Shown: positions 55,291 to 64,000 of the stretch, piece after piece
Numbering within the stretch: the first letter of the stretch is position 1
How the letters are laid out: every line of letters begins with the position of its first letter
Source: Guadua angustifolia
Taxonomy: Eukaryota > Streptophyta > Magnoliopsida > Poales > Poaceae
DNA length: 64,000 bases
Direction: 5' to 3'
Assembly (NCBI GenBank): GCA_036346375.1
Contig: CM070501.1
Span: 31,764,539-31,828,538, forward strand
Notes under the pieces: model-generated
Told to the model about the DNA's origin: nothing
Seen by the model: the letters and a program-made list of their open reading frames with translations, nothing else
The model's database searches: none
Program-made: the position numbers and the translations under genes

Positions 55291-57110
55291 GTACTCATTT
55301 TCTCTTGTGTATAATTGATGTGCTTCAAGTTATCTATCAATTAGGGTATTTAGCATTCATCCTTTATGCTTGTTTGGTAAATTGTTATGTGGTGGTGGTG
55401 TGTGACTGTGAGCCCTAATCTAGATTTGGTGCCCATAAGCTTGTCTACTAAGTGATTTTTTATTTTCTGCCAATTGATCGATACCCGATGCTGATGAGTG
55501 CACGAGTTTGTGATCTGAGCTGGTTTAGAATTTCAGGAATGTTCATTACTGTTTCTACTTTATGCCCACTGATCAGGATTTTAATTCCACAGAAATGCTA
55601 ACTTTGCATTTACTCTACTGAGCTACTGGTAGCATTATGTGTATTTGGAAACTTATTGATTTCATTCACTAAAGCTACTACTGACATGCTTAGGACTGCA
55701 AGGTTCGGATGATTGATCTTGATGTTTTAACATTAGACTGAGGATGCATATATGATAATACTTTTGAAGAGTGGATTCTGGGAGTTGTGTATGTATTGCT
55801 TTATTTGTAATTGCTTTCACTAATGATTATTCTATCGATTGAGGGTTATTCCATAATTATCAATGTGCCATTATATTCTGATCCGCAACAACTTTTTGAT
55901 TCTCTCAACTCAATCTATGATTATGCATATTTATGTGTATATAAATGGGTTCTGCCATACTAGTTCTGGTTACTCACATAGATAGCATGCGATCAAAAGC
56001 AATTACTGAACTTCACATGGAAAACACAAGAGCCAGAAATTAGAATCTTTTGACAGAACTAAAGCCTCTATTCCTAGTAGATTATCTAGATGTTTGATTA
56101 TGTGGATCAAATGAACATGCATGCTTTAAATGCCAAAAGCTACTGGATTCTTTAGTTGATGGAATGCTAGATCATTTAGTTATGTAAAGTTGTTACTTAT
56201 TCACTGACTTAGTTCACAAGCAAGATTGTTGTGTGCTAGCAGCATGAGGTTTCTATATTTCTATCTTACTACTACAACTTGCTATTACCATTTGACATAT
56301 TACTATTGATTCCATGCTTGTCCTGGGTGAGGTTAATACTTAATTCCTGAAATGAGTGGCTTCCAAACTTTTAAATGCGTTCGAACAAAAAGGTAGATCA
56401 TTAAGGACTGGCACCTGGTGAATGCAGGGACAGCTGGAAGGTTATGAAGCAGTGGAACGAAAAGGCAAGATAGATTTTTGTCTTCTTGACTTGGACTCCT
56501 CCCCCCTTCGGCAGTAAAGGCCAAGGAGGACAGCTACCCTTGCAGGTGAGTGAATGTGGAAGCAGTAACTTTTCTAGGTGTACTGGTTGGGAGGTGAAGA
56601 GTAAAAGCTTGGATTGTACTGTGTTTGACTCCTTTTATACTTCTTACAGGTTCCAGGACTTTGGCTCAAAACTATGGGCTGGTTAGAAACGAAACTGTGG
56701 GCTGCTGCTAGGTGGCAGCCAGCTGGAGAGGTGGACAGAGAGGAAGACACGTAGGTTGGCTGGCTAGGTCGGTTTAGCAGTGCATTGGGATTTGGCAAAG
56801 ATTGCCTTGAAAATGTAACATGATCTGAACTAGATTGAGTAGAATGAAATCTGAGATCTGATACTTAAGTGTGTAATCCAGTTTTGCTTTGCTACTTTGA
56901 TGTTCTGAATGGGTAAGAATGAGGTTTAATGTAATTATTGTGATTCTTGCTTAGATCTTGAGGTTTACAGCGTATCAGTATGTGGCTGGAGATTTTTAAT
57001 TGGAATGTATATACTGATGTTACTTATTTGTCTGTTCTTCCATGCATTTCTTGGATAATTTGAGTATACAGAGTTTTGAATATTTGAATGTTTATTTAAT
57101 TTTGATTAGC
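55291..57110. other. T-rich non-coding DNA, probably retrotransposon leader or LTR
   Basis: Long intron-like DNA without domains. An exon-like stretch at 56428-56545 reads MQGQLEGYEAVERKGKID in one frame but no family is recognised. A 16-base perfect palindrome follows at 57111. Confidence 0.35.
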
Positions 57111-57132
57111 CGATCTGATCAGATCGAGATGC

Positions 57133-57736
57133 TGTGACAATGAATCGAATTTAAGGTCTGGGAAGCGGATATACACAAGCGTAGGGAAATAAAGGAATGG
57201 TCTTTAATGATCAGGAGTATTAAATGGATATGGACATTAATCTTTTGAATGATAAACTACAGTCTTAACGATAATGGTGAGCCATGAGAGAGGATTTAGA
57301 ATTAAGTCTTATCAGGAGTTGGGAAAATTTGAGTGGGTTTTACAACGGCTATATAAATCTATGGGATGATTATACATAACCTAAGCAACCAAAGCTACAA
57401 ACCAACTCATCCAAAGCAAAAGGCGCGAGAGGATTAGAGACTACATTATTTTTTAGCATTAGATTCTTGTATAGGGTAAAGATGCAAGGATCCTAAGAGG
57501 GTTGTGAGAAAGCGATAATCTATTGTACTCTTTTGAGGTTATGCTTAAAGAATTTATAGTCAGCTTCGTCAAATATTTCTCTCTTATCGTGGTTGCTTCA
57601 TCACCTTTATTTTGGTTCTCACTACGAGATTCGTCTTTTTCATTCTTGAGACTTTGCATGCTCGTGATGTATCTCACAAAACTCTGATCCAATCTGGGAG
57701 GTTGCTGTGCATAAGTAGGGGAATCCGAGTGTAACA
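57133..57736 (+). repeat. Copia 5' LTR
   Basis: Ends in taaca directly before the primer-binding site. It contains a TATA box (ctatataaat, about 57345). The start at tgtgacaatg is the nearest tg that gives a plausible length (604 bp); the true start is uncertain because no 3' LTR was found to compare. Confidence 0.55.
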
Positions 57737-57738
57737 AG

Positions 57739-57750
57739 TGGTATCAGAGC
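57739..57750 (+). promoter_or_regulatory. Primer-binding site, initiator tRNA-Met
   Basis: tggtatcagagc, two bases after the LTR end, is the canonical complement of the 3' end of plant initiator tRNA-Met used by Ty1/copia elements. Confidence 0.92.
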
Positions 57751-57817
57751 TAAAGCCGGATTAATCGAATTTGTGAGAAGGTCGGTAAAGCATCAGATAT
57801 CACAAAATCAAGATCAA

Positions 57818-58875
57818 TGTCGATGATGCGGAATTAAGTGGAGAAATTTGATGGTAGAGGAAATTTCTGTGCATGGTAATATGTGGTGGAGGATGTTTTT
57901 ATCCAACAAGAATTAATAGTTGTTCAAAAGGCACAAACTAGAAAGGATGTCCTCTAAACATTAGAAGGTGATGAAGTGAAAGGCTATCAAGTATAACCCA
58001 TCTATCTCTCCGATAACATAAATTAGTCGATGATCGAGAAGAATTCACCAAAGAAATTATAGAAGGACTTAGAATAATTGTATATGGCAAAGTCGTTGAC
58101 AAATTGGTGTGTGCTAAATTGATAATTGTATAGGTTATGCATAGAGAAAAGTACACAGTTCGTTGACCATCTCAATATCTTCAACAAGCTTATCACATAA
58201 CTGATTTGTGTGGATGAGAAAATTGAGAAAACAATAAGTTTGTTATACTAGCATTATCTCTATCACCATATTGGGAGCAATTGACGATGAATATTCTCAT
58301 TGAAAAAGGCATTCTTAACTTCAACGAGGCAGTTGTATATTTATTGAAGATAGAGTCCTTAAAAAGCCATCGAAATATGCATACTCAGGTGATCAATCAT
58401 TGGTTGCAGTATGTGTTGCAAGCAAAAGCAAGAGTTATTGGAAGAAGAAGGGAAATCAAGGGCACACGTATGTGCTATCTATGTGATGAGAAAGGTCATA
58501 TAAGAAAGGATTGTTTGAGTTTGAAACAAAGGAAGGGTGCATATTCAATGGCGGTAGCAAATGATGATTTAAAGGTACTTATCATCAATCAATAAGATAC
58601 ACCTCATAGATGGATATTAGATTCAAATTGTTTCTTCCACATATATTCGACGAGGGAGATGTTTGACGAAGAACCTCAATGACGGTAGCAAGAAGTATGC
58701 AATTACCAAGATGGGAACAATTATATTAGAGATACATGATAGAACACTTCACACATTGACGGGCAATCTGTATGTTCCTGGCTTAAAGAAGAATATAATA
58801 TATGTGAGGTCACTTGAATTCAAAGGTTGTGAGGTATCACTTCGAGGTAGAGTTATGCGAGTTGCCTGTAAATGA
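57818..58875 (+). pseudogene. Copia gag and gag-pre-integrase remnant
   Basis: Gag packages the element RNA. A UBN2-type gag is readable in pieces: EKFDGRGNFCAW near 57845, DHLNIFNKL near 58165, and an open frame at 58281-58595 with LIEKGILNFNEAVVYLL and the zinc knuckle CYLCDEKGHIRKDC (C-x2-C-x4-H-x4-C, complete). It then continues into RWILDSNCFFH (about 58604), like the protease-adjacent W-I-L-D-S-G-x-S motif with the Gly and Ser replaced, and GNLYVPGLKKNIIYVRSLE (58663-58875), the GAG-pre-integrase block. Integrase, RT and RNase H are missing. Confidence 0.85.
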
Positions 58876-59467
58876 TATGTAATTATGAAATGTATCTAGA
58901 GCAATGGAGGCTACCGATTGATAGGTAAACCTAAAAGAAGGCAACCAATGAGAGGTGTGAAAAAGATCTTAATTAGAAGAAGGAAACCATATCATCAATG
59001 GTAGGTAAGCAGATATCAATTGCAGTTATGTGCGGAACTATAAAGACGGTTGTAAAATATAACAGGAGCAAAGACGAATATGCGAGCTGTTGGAAGATGG
59101 AAGACGCAGTGGGACTAACCACGTGGTACTAACAAGCATATGAAGATTGGAGGCAGTACAAACCTATGGCATGGATGGCTATACAAATAATAGATGTGGT
59201 TAACGAACTATACAAAAAGGGCTCTAAGATGGGTTCGAGAGGCCAAGCCCGAACAACAATACGCACATTGCAGTGATGTAATACACTGACCAATTAATGT
59301 AAAGGCCTATGTGGCCCTATGTAGAGCAGTGGTGGGATTAGTCCCGCACTGCTTGTATAAAGTAAGTTGTAATAGTATATAATGCATGCTAGGTCTAAAC
59401 ATAGGCTCCTTCAGTTTAACTCTTTTACTTGAAGTAAGGATGAAAGTGTAAGCGATGTGCAATGTAT
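58876..59467. other. Decayed DNA between the copia remnant and CACTA 2
   Basis: No pol domain can be read. An imperfect hairpin is at about 59320-59352 (agcagtggtggga ... tcccgcactgct). The element's right half was either deleted or lies beyond the CACTA insertion outside the window. Confidence 0.4.
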
Positions 59468-60720
59468 CACTACAGAAACGAGCTCTGTGTCCTCGGCAAA
59501 CATTTTTATCGTCGGTAAAATAGCCGACGACAAAAATTTACCTCTCTCGGCCTCAATGAAAACCGCCGACATATATCGCCAGGGGCTATGTAAATACGGC
59601 CACACCCAAACCGGCGACATAAGCGCGACATCTATCGTCCGCCTTCGACCCGCCGATCTGAGAGAGCCGGTGTGTCGTGCTTAACTAACCTTCTTCCCGA
59701 CACAGCACTCCCCCAGACGGAAGTATCGGTAGCGTGATGAAATTTGAATTTCAGATCCCGCCAACACAAGGCGTGTCGGCATGGCTACTAAACTCCCCAA
59801 ACACGGGCACTCAGGCATGTGGGACCAACTGCGCAGTTGCTCAGTAGGACCCGATGGCAAGAAGACTTTTTATCGTCAGGAGAGAAAGCAAATGACGACA
59901 CAAATTAGTCTATGTCGACGGACAAATGTTGCCGATTTACCACGCCTAAAATTTTGTCCACGGTTTTATTTTAGCTGACGACAATAGTAATTCCAGATTA
60001 ATTCAGAAAACCTATTTGAAAATGTTGTTGTTGTTTTTAAAATTAAGAAAAATTAAATAGAGCTTTAGAATAGTTGTTAGGCAACATACATCTATATGAC
60101 ATGTAATTTTTTATTATTTAATTAATTGGTATGTTACGGTATTGTGTGTATGTGTCTCCGTAACGGTTACCTCGAGTACTTTGACGATCCAACGCAGACC
60201 AATTGAAAGAGCGAGAATGACTTGGAATAGGTCATGCATGTTGTAAAACCTTTAAGTGATCGTAGAAATGTTTCGTTCGACTCGTCGTAGGCTACAAAAG
60301 TATCGAAGAAGAACGTACGGTGGTGGCGACTCTGTTACTCTCCTTGAGTTTTCAGAAGAATTTGTTGTGACGATGAAATGCCGGGCGAAAGAAGAGCAAT
60401 CAATCACCGGAATAGGTTGTGTATGTTCTAAGAATCTTAAATTGGCCTTAAAATATGCATTGAGCGTTTTGCGGGGCTTTAATATCTTGTGAATGGGACC
60501 TATGTAAATCAACTGCATGAAGCGAAGACCAGAGTTAGTTGGTCCCTGCGAGAGGCCGTGTGTCTCTGCGGGTGGGACCAACTAACTCGTGTCGTCGATT
60601 TCAAGTAAGTCGACGACATAGGTCGGTGTCTCTCGCAGTGGGACCGCCACTACCACGAAAACTTAAATTTGGGTCTAGGGTTGGACCTCTGTGTCGTCGG
60701 CCTCATATATGCCGCACGAC
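59468..60720. repeat. CACTA 2 terminus and subterminal repeats
   Basis: After cactacagaaacg: cgtcggtaaaatagccgacgac (inverted pair at about 59512-59532), accgccgacatata, accggcgacataag, and further right gtcgtcgatttcaagtaag with its partner cgacgacatag (60592-60622), plus tgtgtcgtcggcctcata near 60690. Short open frames here have no domains. Confidence 0.82.
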
Positions 60721-61340
60721 CGAACTGAATTAACTTGGCGCCCGGCCGTGCGCTAAGTCCCAGAGGACTTAGCACCTTGCCCGCCCCCTTCTCTGCCGCC
60801 TCCTTGCGCCCCACCATACCTTGCCTCCTCCTCATCGCTCCGCTGCCCGCCCCTCCTCACTTGCATGCCGTCCCCGCCTCCTCTCCTGCCCGTCCTCGGC
60901 CGCCCGGCCCCCTCCCCACAGGCGCCGCCAGCCCCTCCCCACTCCGCGCCGCCCGCCGCCCCTCCCAGCGCCCGCTTCCGCCCAACCCCACTCCCGCCCA
61001 GCGCCCGCCGCCGCCCCCCACGCCTGCCCATTGCCCGTCCTCCCGGCCCCCAGCTGCCCCTCTCCTCCCCACGCCACCGCCCCCCCCTCCTCACGCCTTG
61101 CCGCCTCGCTGCCCTGGCCGTCTCCTCCCGCTTCCAGTCCTCGGCCGCCCATTGGTTGTCCCCTCCTCACGCCACACCGGCCACCCCTCCTCTGGTGGAA
61201 CACTGACCGCGCCTCGACAGTGGGAGGTCGTCACACCAAACCCGCCGCCCGGCTGCCCCGAGTTCGTCACGCCGTCGGTCCCGAGTTTGTTCATTGCATT
61301 TGCACCAAATGAGTTTGTGCGAGATAGTTTCTGATTAACA
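60721..61340 (+). other. C-rich leader of the CACTA 2 transposase gene
   Basis: A 199-codon frame (60735-61334) encodes Pro/Ala/Ser-rich sequence; a second + frame and two - frames are open too, so composition explains it. It resembles the GC-rich leader of the second gene in CACTA 1 (2225-2480). Probably 5' UTR or an unstructured N-terminus. Confidence 0.4.
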
Positions 61341-62530
61341 CGAGATCAAAAGATGCGATATCATGCATAAGGTCCTTCTAGGTGTTTGTTTTGGTTGATA
61401 TATTGTGCATGGTTTTGCACGAGTAATTGAACATCTAGCTACCCATTTTGCCTTGGTACCAAGCACTAACATATTGCTTGCATAAATGGCTAGCTAGTAA
61501 CAAAAACAATACTTAGGTCTCTAATTCACTTGAGCATGCAATTAATCAATGCTAGGGATGTAAAGCATGCAAAATGTGCTAAATCGATTAAACAAGCAAT
61601 CAATAAAAGAGGCACATGTTGTTCAATGTCTTGTATGTATTTGACTATCCTGTTTCTGAATTTGATTATTATTTGCTTTCTTAACTAGATTGATGCACAT
61701 GTTTGTAGTGTAAATGACATTGCATTTGCCCATCCTAATAAGCGACCAGCTGCCCATCCCCCGCCTTGTCCGCCACCACCTCCCCCGGCCGGCCTTCTCC
61801 ACACGCCGTCGTCTTTGCCGCCTCCACCCCCCGACCTCCTTTCTTGTTTGAATTACGGGTTGAATTTTCTTCATGCTTTGCATAGTGGTAAAAATGCATT
61901 AGAAATTCTATTACTGTTGATGTATTGATTAACCATGTTGAAGTAAGAATTCATTGTATATTTTGGTTGGTTATCGTTAGTTGCTATATGTGGTTGTTAT
62001 TATATTAAATCTTGTCTTTTGTCTGCTGAGTGGATGTCCTAGTTTTAGGGAGGTGTTTGTCGAAATTTCTAATAATTTAGAAGAATGACAACTATAGATC
62101 GCATACAAATCAGTATCATCATGGTAGTAAGAACAATCCACACCATCATTGAATTTTCTATTAGATTTTTACTCGGAGATGCTACACTTTCATAATTAGG
62201 CTTTTGGTCGGTTCAACATTTAGCATCTGTAACGTCAACCGAGCGAGTTAAACCCGTTGGGCGCGCATATTTTCGTAAGGAGCTCGACGGTGATTCGTTG
62301 GGTTCCATTACGAAAAGTGTTACGCTCTCGAGTTTCATCACGTTTTGGACAGCCCACGGATGTCGCGCTTGAGTAATGCGATGGTCGTGACACGAGGGTG
62401 TACGGGTTGGGATTCGGCGGTATTTCCTTGTCGTTCTCCTAGTGCATAACATAAGTGGTACGCCGTGCCGTCGTTGCACTCGGAGAACAACGGGTTATCT
62501 TTGCCGAATTACGACCCGAGCACCCTCGTG
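61341..62530. other. Intron-like DNA before the CACTA 2 transposase
   Basis: AT-rich, with a short C-rich island at 61740-61850 (ccgccaccacctcccc). From 62200 to 62530 the composition is balanced, with no recognisable domain. Confidence 0.35.
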
Positions 62531-62537
62531 CCCACCA

Positions 62538-62550
62538 TCCATATAAGCCC
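62538..62550 (+). promoter_or_regulatory. TATA-like site upstream of the transposase frame
   Basis: atccatataagcc lies about 75 bases before the first ATG of the transposase region (62613) and could be its core promoter. Alternative: transcription starts earlier, in the subterminal region, and the intervening DNA is spliced out. Confidence 0.35.
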
Positions 62551-62612
62551 ACATCGATGGTGGGTAAGCTCCCTATTTAGCAAGGCTTAAAGCGTCTAAA
62601 TCTGAAATTTAG

Positions 62613-64000
62613 ATGCATGCATTGACGTTATGTAGTGGCGATCTTTGGATGGAAGATCGGCGGTGGATGTCACGATGGTTGGATGAAGTCAGGAGACACA
62701 CGACGAGTGGATCGAGAAGGCTAGAGCATTCGTGGATGATGCTTTCGAAGATTCCCGACCCTAATCAGTGGTGCGTGTGGTGTCCTTATTACTGCGTGCT
62801 CGAACACCGAGAAGAGGACCAAGAAGGATATTAGCCATCTCCTATGTAGGCATGGCTTCAAACCAAATTACTTTGTATGGGTAGCTCATGGCGAGAGGAA
62901 GCGTCCGTGCCCGGTGTGTGTACAATGGATTTTGAAGAGGGCTACGACGAAGTCGAAGTTGATATATTAGGCGAGCTCACGGATGATGTGGCACGGCCAC
63001 GATCTCTCCCAGGAAGAGTCCGAGCCACTTGCCGAACAATTCGAGAAGCTCCTTGATTCGCCAAGTTGCCGCGCATGAGCATACCGATGTGGTATGTACT
63101 CTCGGCGATGTCGCGTCTAATGGCGGTGAAGACCAAGTACAACACGTCGACCAATTGCTTCAACGACCTTTGCAAACTATTTGGATAGCCTCCTTCCGAG
63201 TGGACACAAGATGACTCGAATCTTCTGAGTCGAAGAAGCTTCTTCGCGTGTTAGGCATGCCGTCTGAGAGGATAGACTATTGCCCAAAGTTCGCATGCTT
63301 TATTGGAAGACCGATTACGGGCCGACTCACTTTGAAGCATTGTAATGAGAGTCGGTGCGAGGAAGTTAAATGTCTGAGCGTGGAATGAGACAGACGGCGG
63401 TGGCCGGAAAACATTCCGTTTCTTTCCGATCACTAAGCGTCTGCAACGCTCAGTACATGTCCAAGGCCACGACGAGACACATGAGGTGGCACAAAGAGGG
63501 CAAGCGTGAAAGGAGGCGTGATGATTCATCCGTCGATCGAGAAGCTTGGAGGCACTTTGACCAACAACACCACGAATTTGCGGTGGAGCCTAGGAATGTG
63601 CGTATAGGCCTCTCGACCGGCGGGTTCACGCCATTCAATATGATGGCGCACCATACTCGTCTTTGGCGGTGTTAGCAATCCCGTACAACTGCCGCCTCAA
63701 CTCGCTTGAAAGAAGAGTACATGTTTCTTTCTGTTATAATACACGGCCTAAGTCTCTGGAAAAAACTTAGATCTATTCATGCAACCTCTGGTAGAAGAGC
63801 CGACACTGTGGACTAAAGGAGTCTTGACACATGATAGCTACAAGGGGAAGAACTTTAGGATCGTGCTTGCATACACGTAGTCAATACACGATTTTCCGCG
63901 TATGGCATGTTCTCGGTGGAGCACGCATGGAAAGTTGTCATGCCCTATATGCTGCGTAACTCGATGCTTTCACCTTTGAAAAATGGGGTAAGTCTGTTGG
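62613..64000 (+). pseudogene. CACTA TNP2 transposase, N-terminal half, frameshifted (runs off the window)
   Basis: The Transposase-associated domain (PF13963) is at 62640-62930: EWIEKARAFVDDAFEDS in one frame, NQWCVWCPYYC in the next, then LCRHGFKPNYFVWVAHGERK. The next block (63005-63260) has ESEPLAEQFEKLLDS and, in another frame, LMAVKTKYNTSTNCFND with LPSGHK-like sequence and YESKKLLRVLGMPSE-like frames. The Transposase_21/TNP2 core starts at about 63400 with TTRHMRWHKEGKRE, AWRHFDQQHHEFAVEPRNVR, IGLSTGGFTPFN and, near the window end, SAYGMFSRWSTHGKLSCPIC. At least five frame shifts are needed. It is the counterpart of the C-terminal half at 1-1686 but belongs to another element. Confidence 0.9.

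Larger units (their letters stand above)
59468..64000 (+). mobile_element. CACTA transposon 2, 5' portion
   Basis: Starts with cactacagaaacgag, a CACTA terminus, followed by 1.2 kb of repeated words around gtcggc, gccgac and cgacgac (subterminal region), a GC-rich leader, a 1.2 kb AT-rich stretch, a TATA-like site, and the N-terminal half of a TNP2 transposase running off the window. Its terminus and subterminal words differ from those of CACTA 1, so it is another family. The bases before it (tat, 59465-59467) would be one copy of the 3-bp target duplication. Confidence 0.87.

Noticed and set aside
57739..57750. tRNA-Met-like sequence as a tRNA gene
   Set aside because: Only the 12-base primer complement is present, directly after an LTR; there is no cloverleaf or internal promoter box.

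Overview
This is a stretch of plant nuclear DNA, almost certainly from a grass (Poaceae, rice-like). The basis is the repeat content: CACTA elements with TNP2-type and TNPA-type genes, Ty3/gypsy elements of the Tat (RIRE2/Grande-like) lineage carrying an antisense gene with the Transposase_28 (PF04195) domain, a copia element with an initiator-tRNA-Met primer site, and hAT elements. GC-rich Pro/Ala/Arg leader exons and AT-rich introns also fit a grass. There is no bacterial gene organisation. I see no clearly intact host gene, and every recognisable protein is interrupted by frameshifts or stops.

Layout. (1) 1-18947: the 3' part of a CACTA element on the + strand. It holds the end of a TNP2 transposase, a second gene (Transposase_24 domain, Ulp1-like remnant, spliced coil exons) behind an internal repeat array and TATA box, and a 3' end matching CACTACCATGAAAAA on the reverse strand. 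A Tat-type gypsy element (6833-18130, minus strand, target duplication ATGAT) sits inside an intron of the second gene. (2) 18948-20421: LTR-like AT-rich DNA and two exons of an EngB-type GTPase pseudogene. (3) 20422-31167: a second Tat-type gypsy element (minus strand, target duplication TATAT). (4) 31746-33518 and 42157-43958: two copies of one 1.8 kb exon-containing segment, about 1% diverged by eye. A decayed autonomous hAT element and AT-rich DNA lie between them. (5) 43959-48030: possible exons of an unidentified gene, interrupted by a small hAT element (44171-44944). (6) 48100-57130: further repeats, a second small hAT (49165-49797), a solo LTR (52110-53095) related to the first gypsy element, and long LTR-like DNA around it. 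(7) 57133-59467: a copia 5' LTR, primer site and gag remnant. (8) 59468-64000: the 5' end of a second, different CACTA element, running off the window in the middle of its TNP2 transposase.

How parts relate. In both gypsy elements gag-protease-RT-RNase H-integrase reads leftward and a separate gene reads rightward from the 3' LTR side, so the two units meet tail to tail. The first element's antisense gene has its own TATA box. LTRs of this family carry U3 tandem repeats with a CCACGTGG (G-box) core, and the copy number differs between the two LTRs of one element. In the first CACTA element the inverted repeats that normally lie only at the ends also occur inside, just upstream of the second gene's TATA box. 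Nesting gives relative ages: CACTA 1 is older than gypsy 1, and the copia is probably older than CACTA 2.

Limits. Boundaries supported by target duplications are firm. Exon positions, domain edges inside broken genes and LTR-like fragments without duplications are approximate. Indels are unusually frequent relative to substitutions in GC-rich parts, so some frameshifts may be assembly errors.
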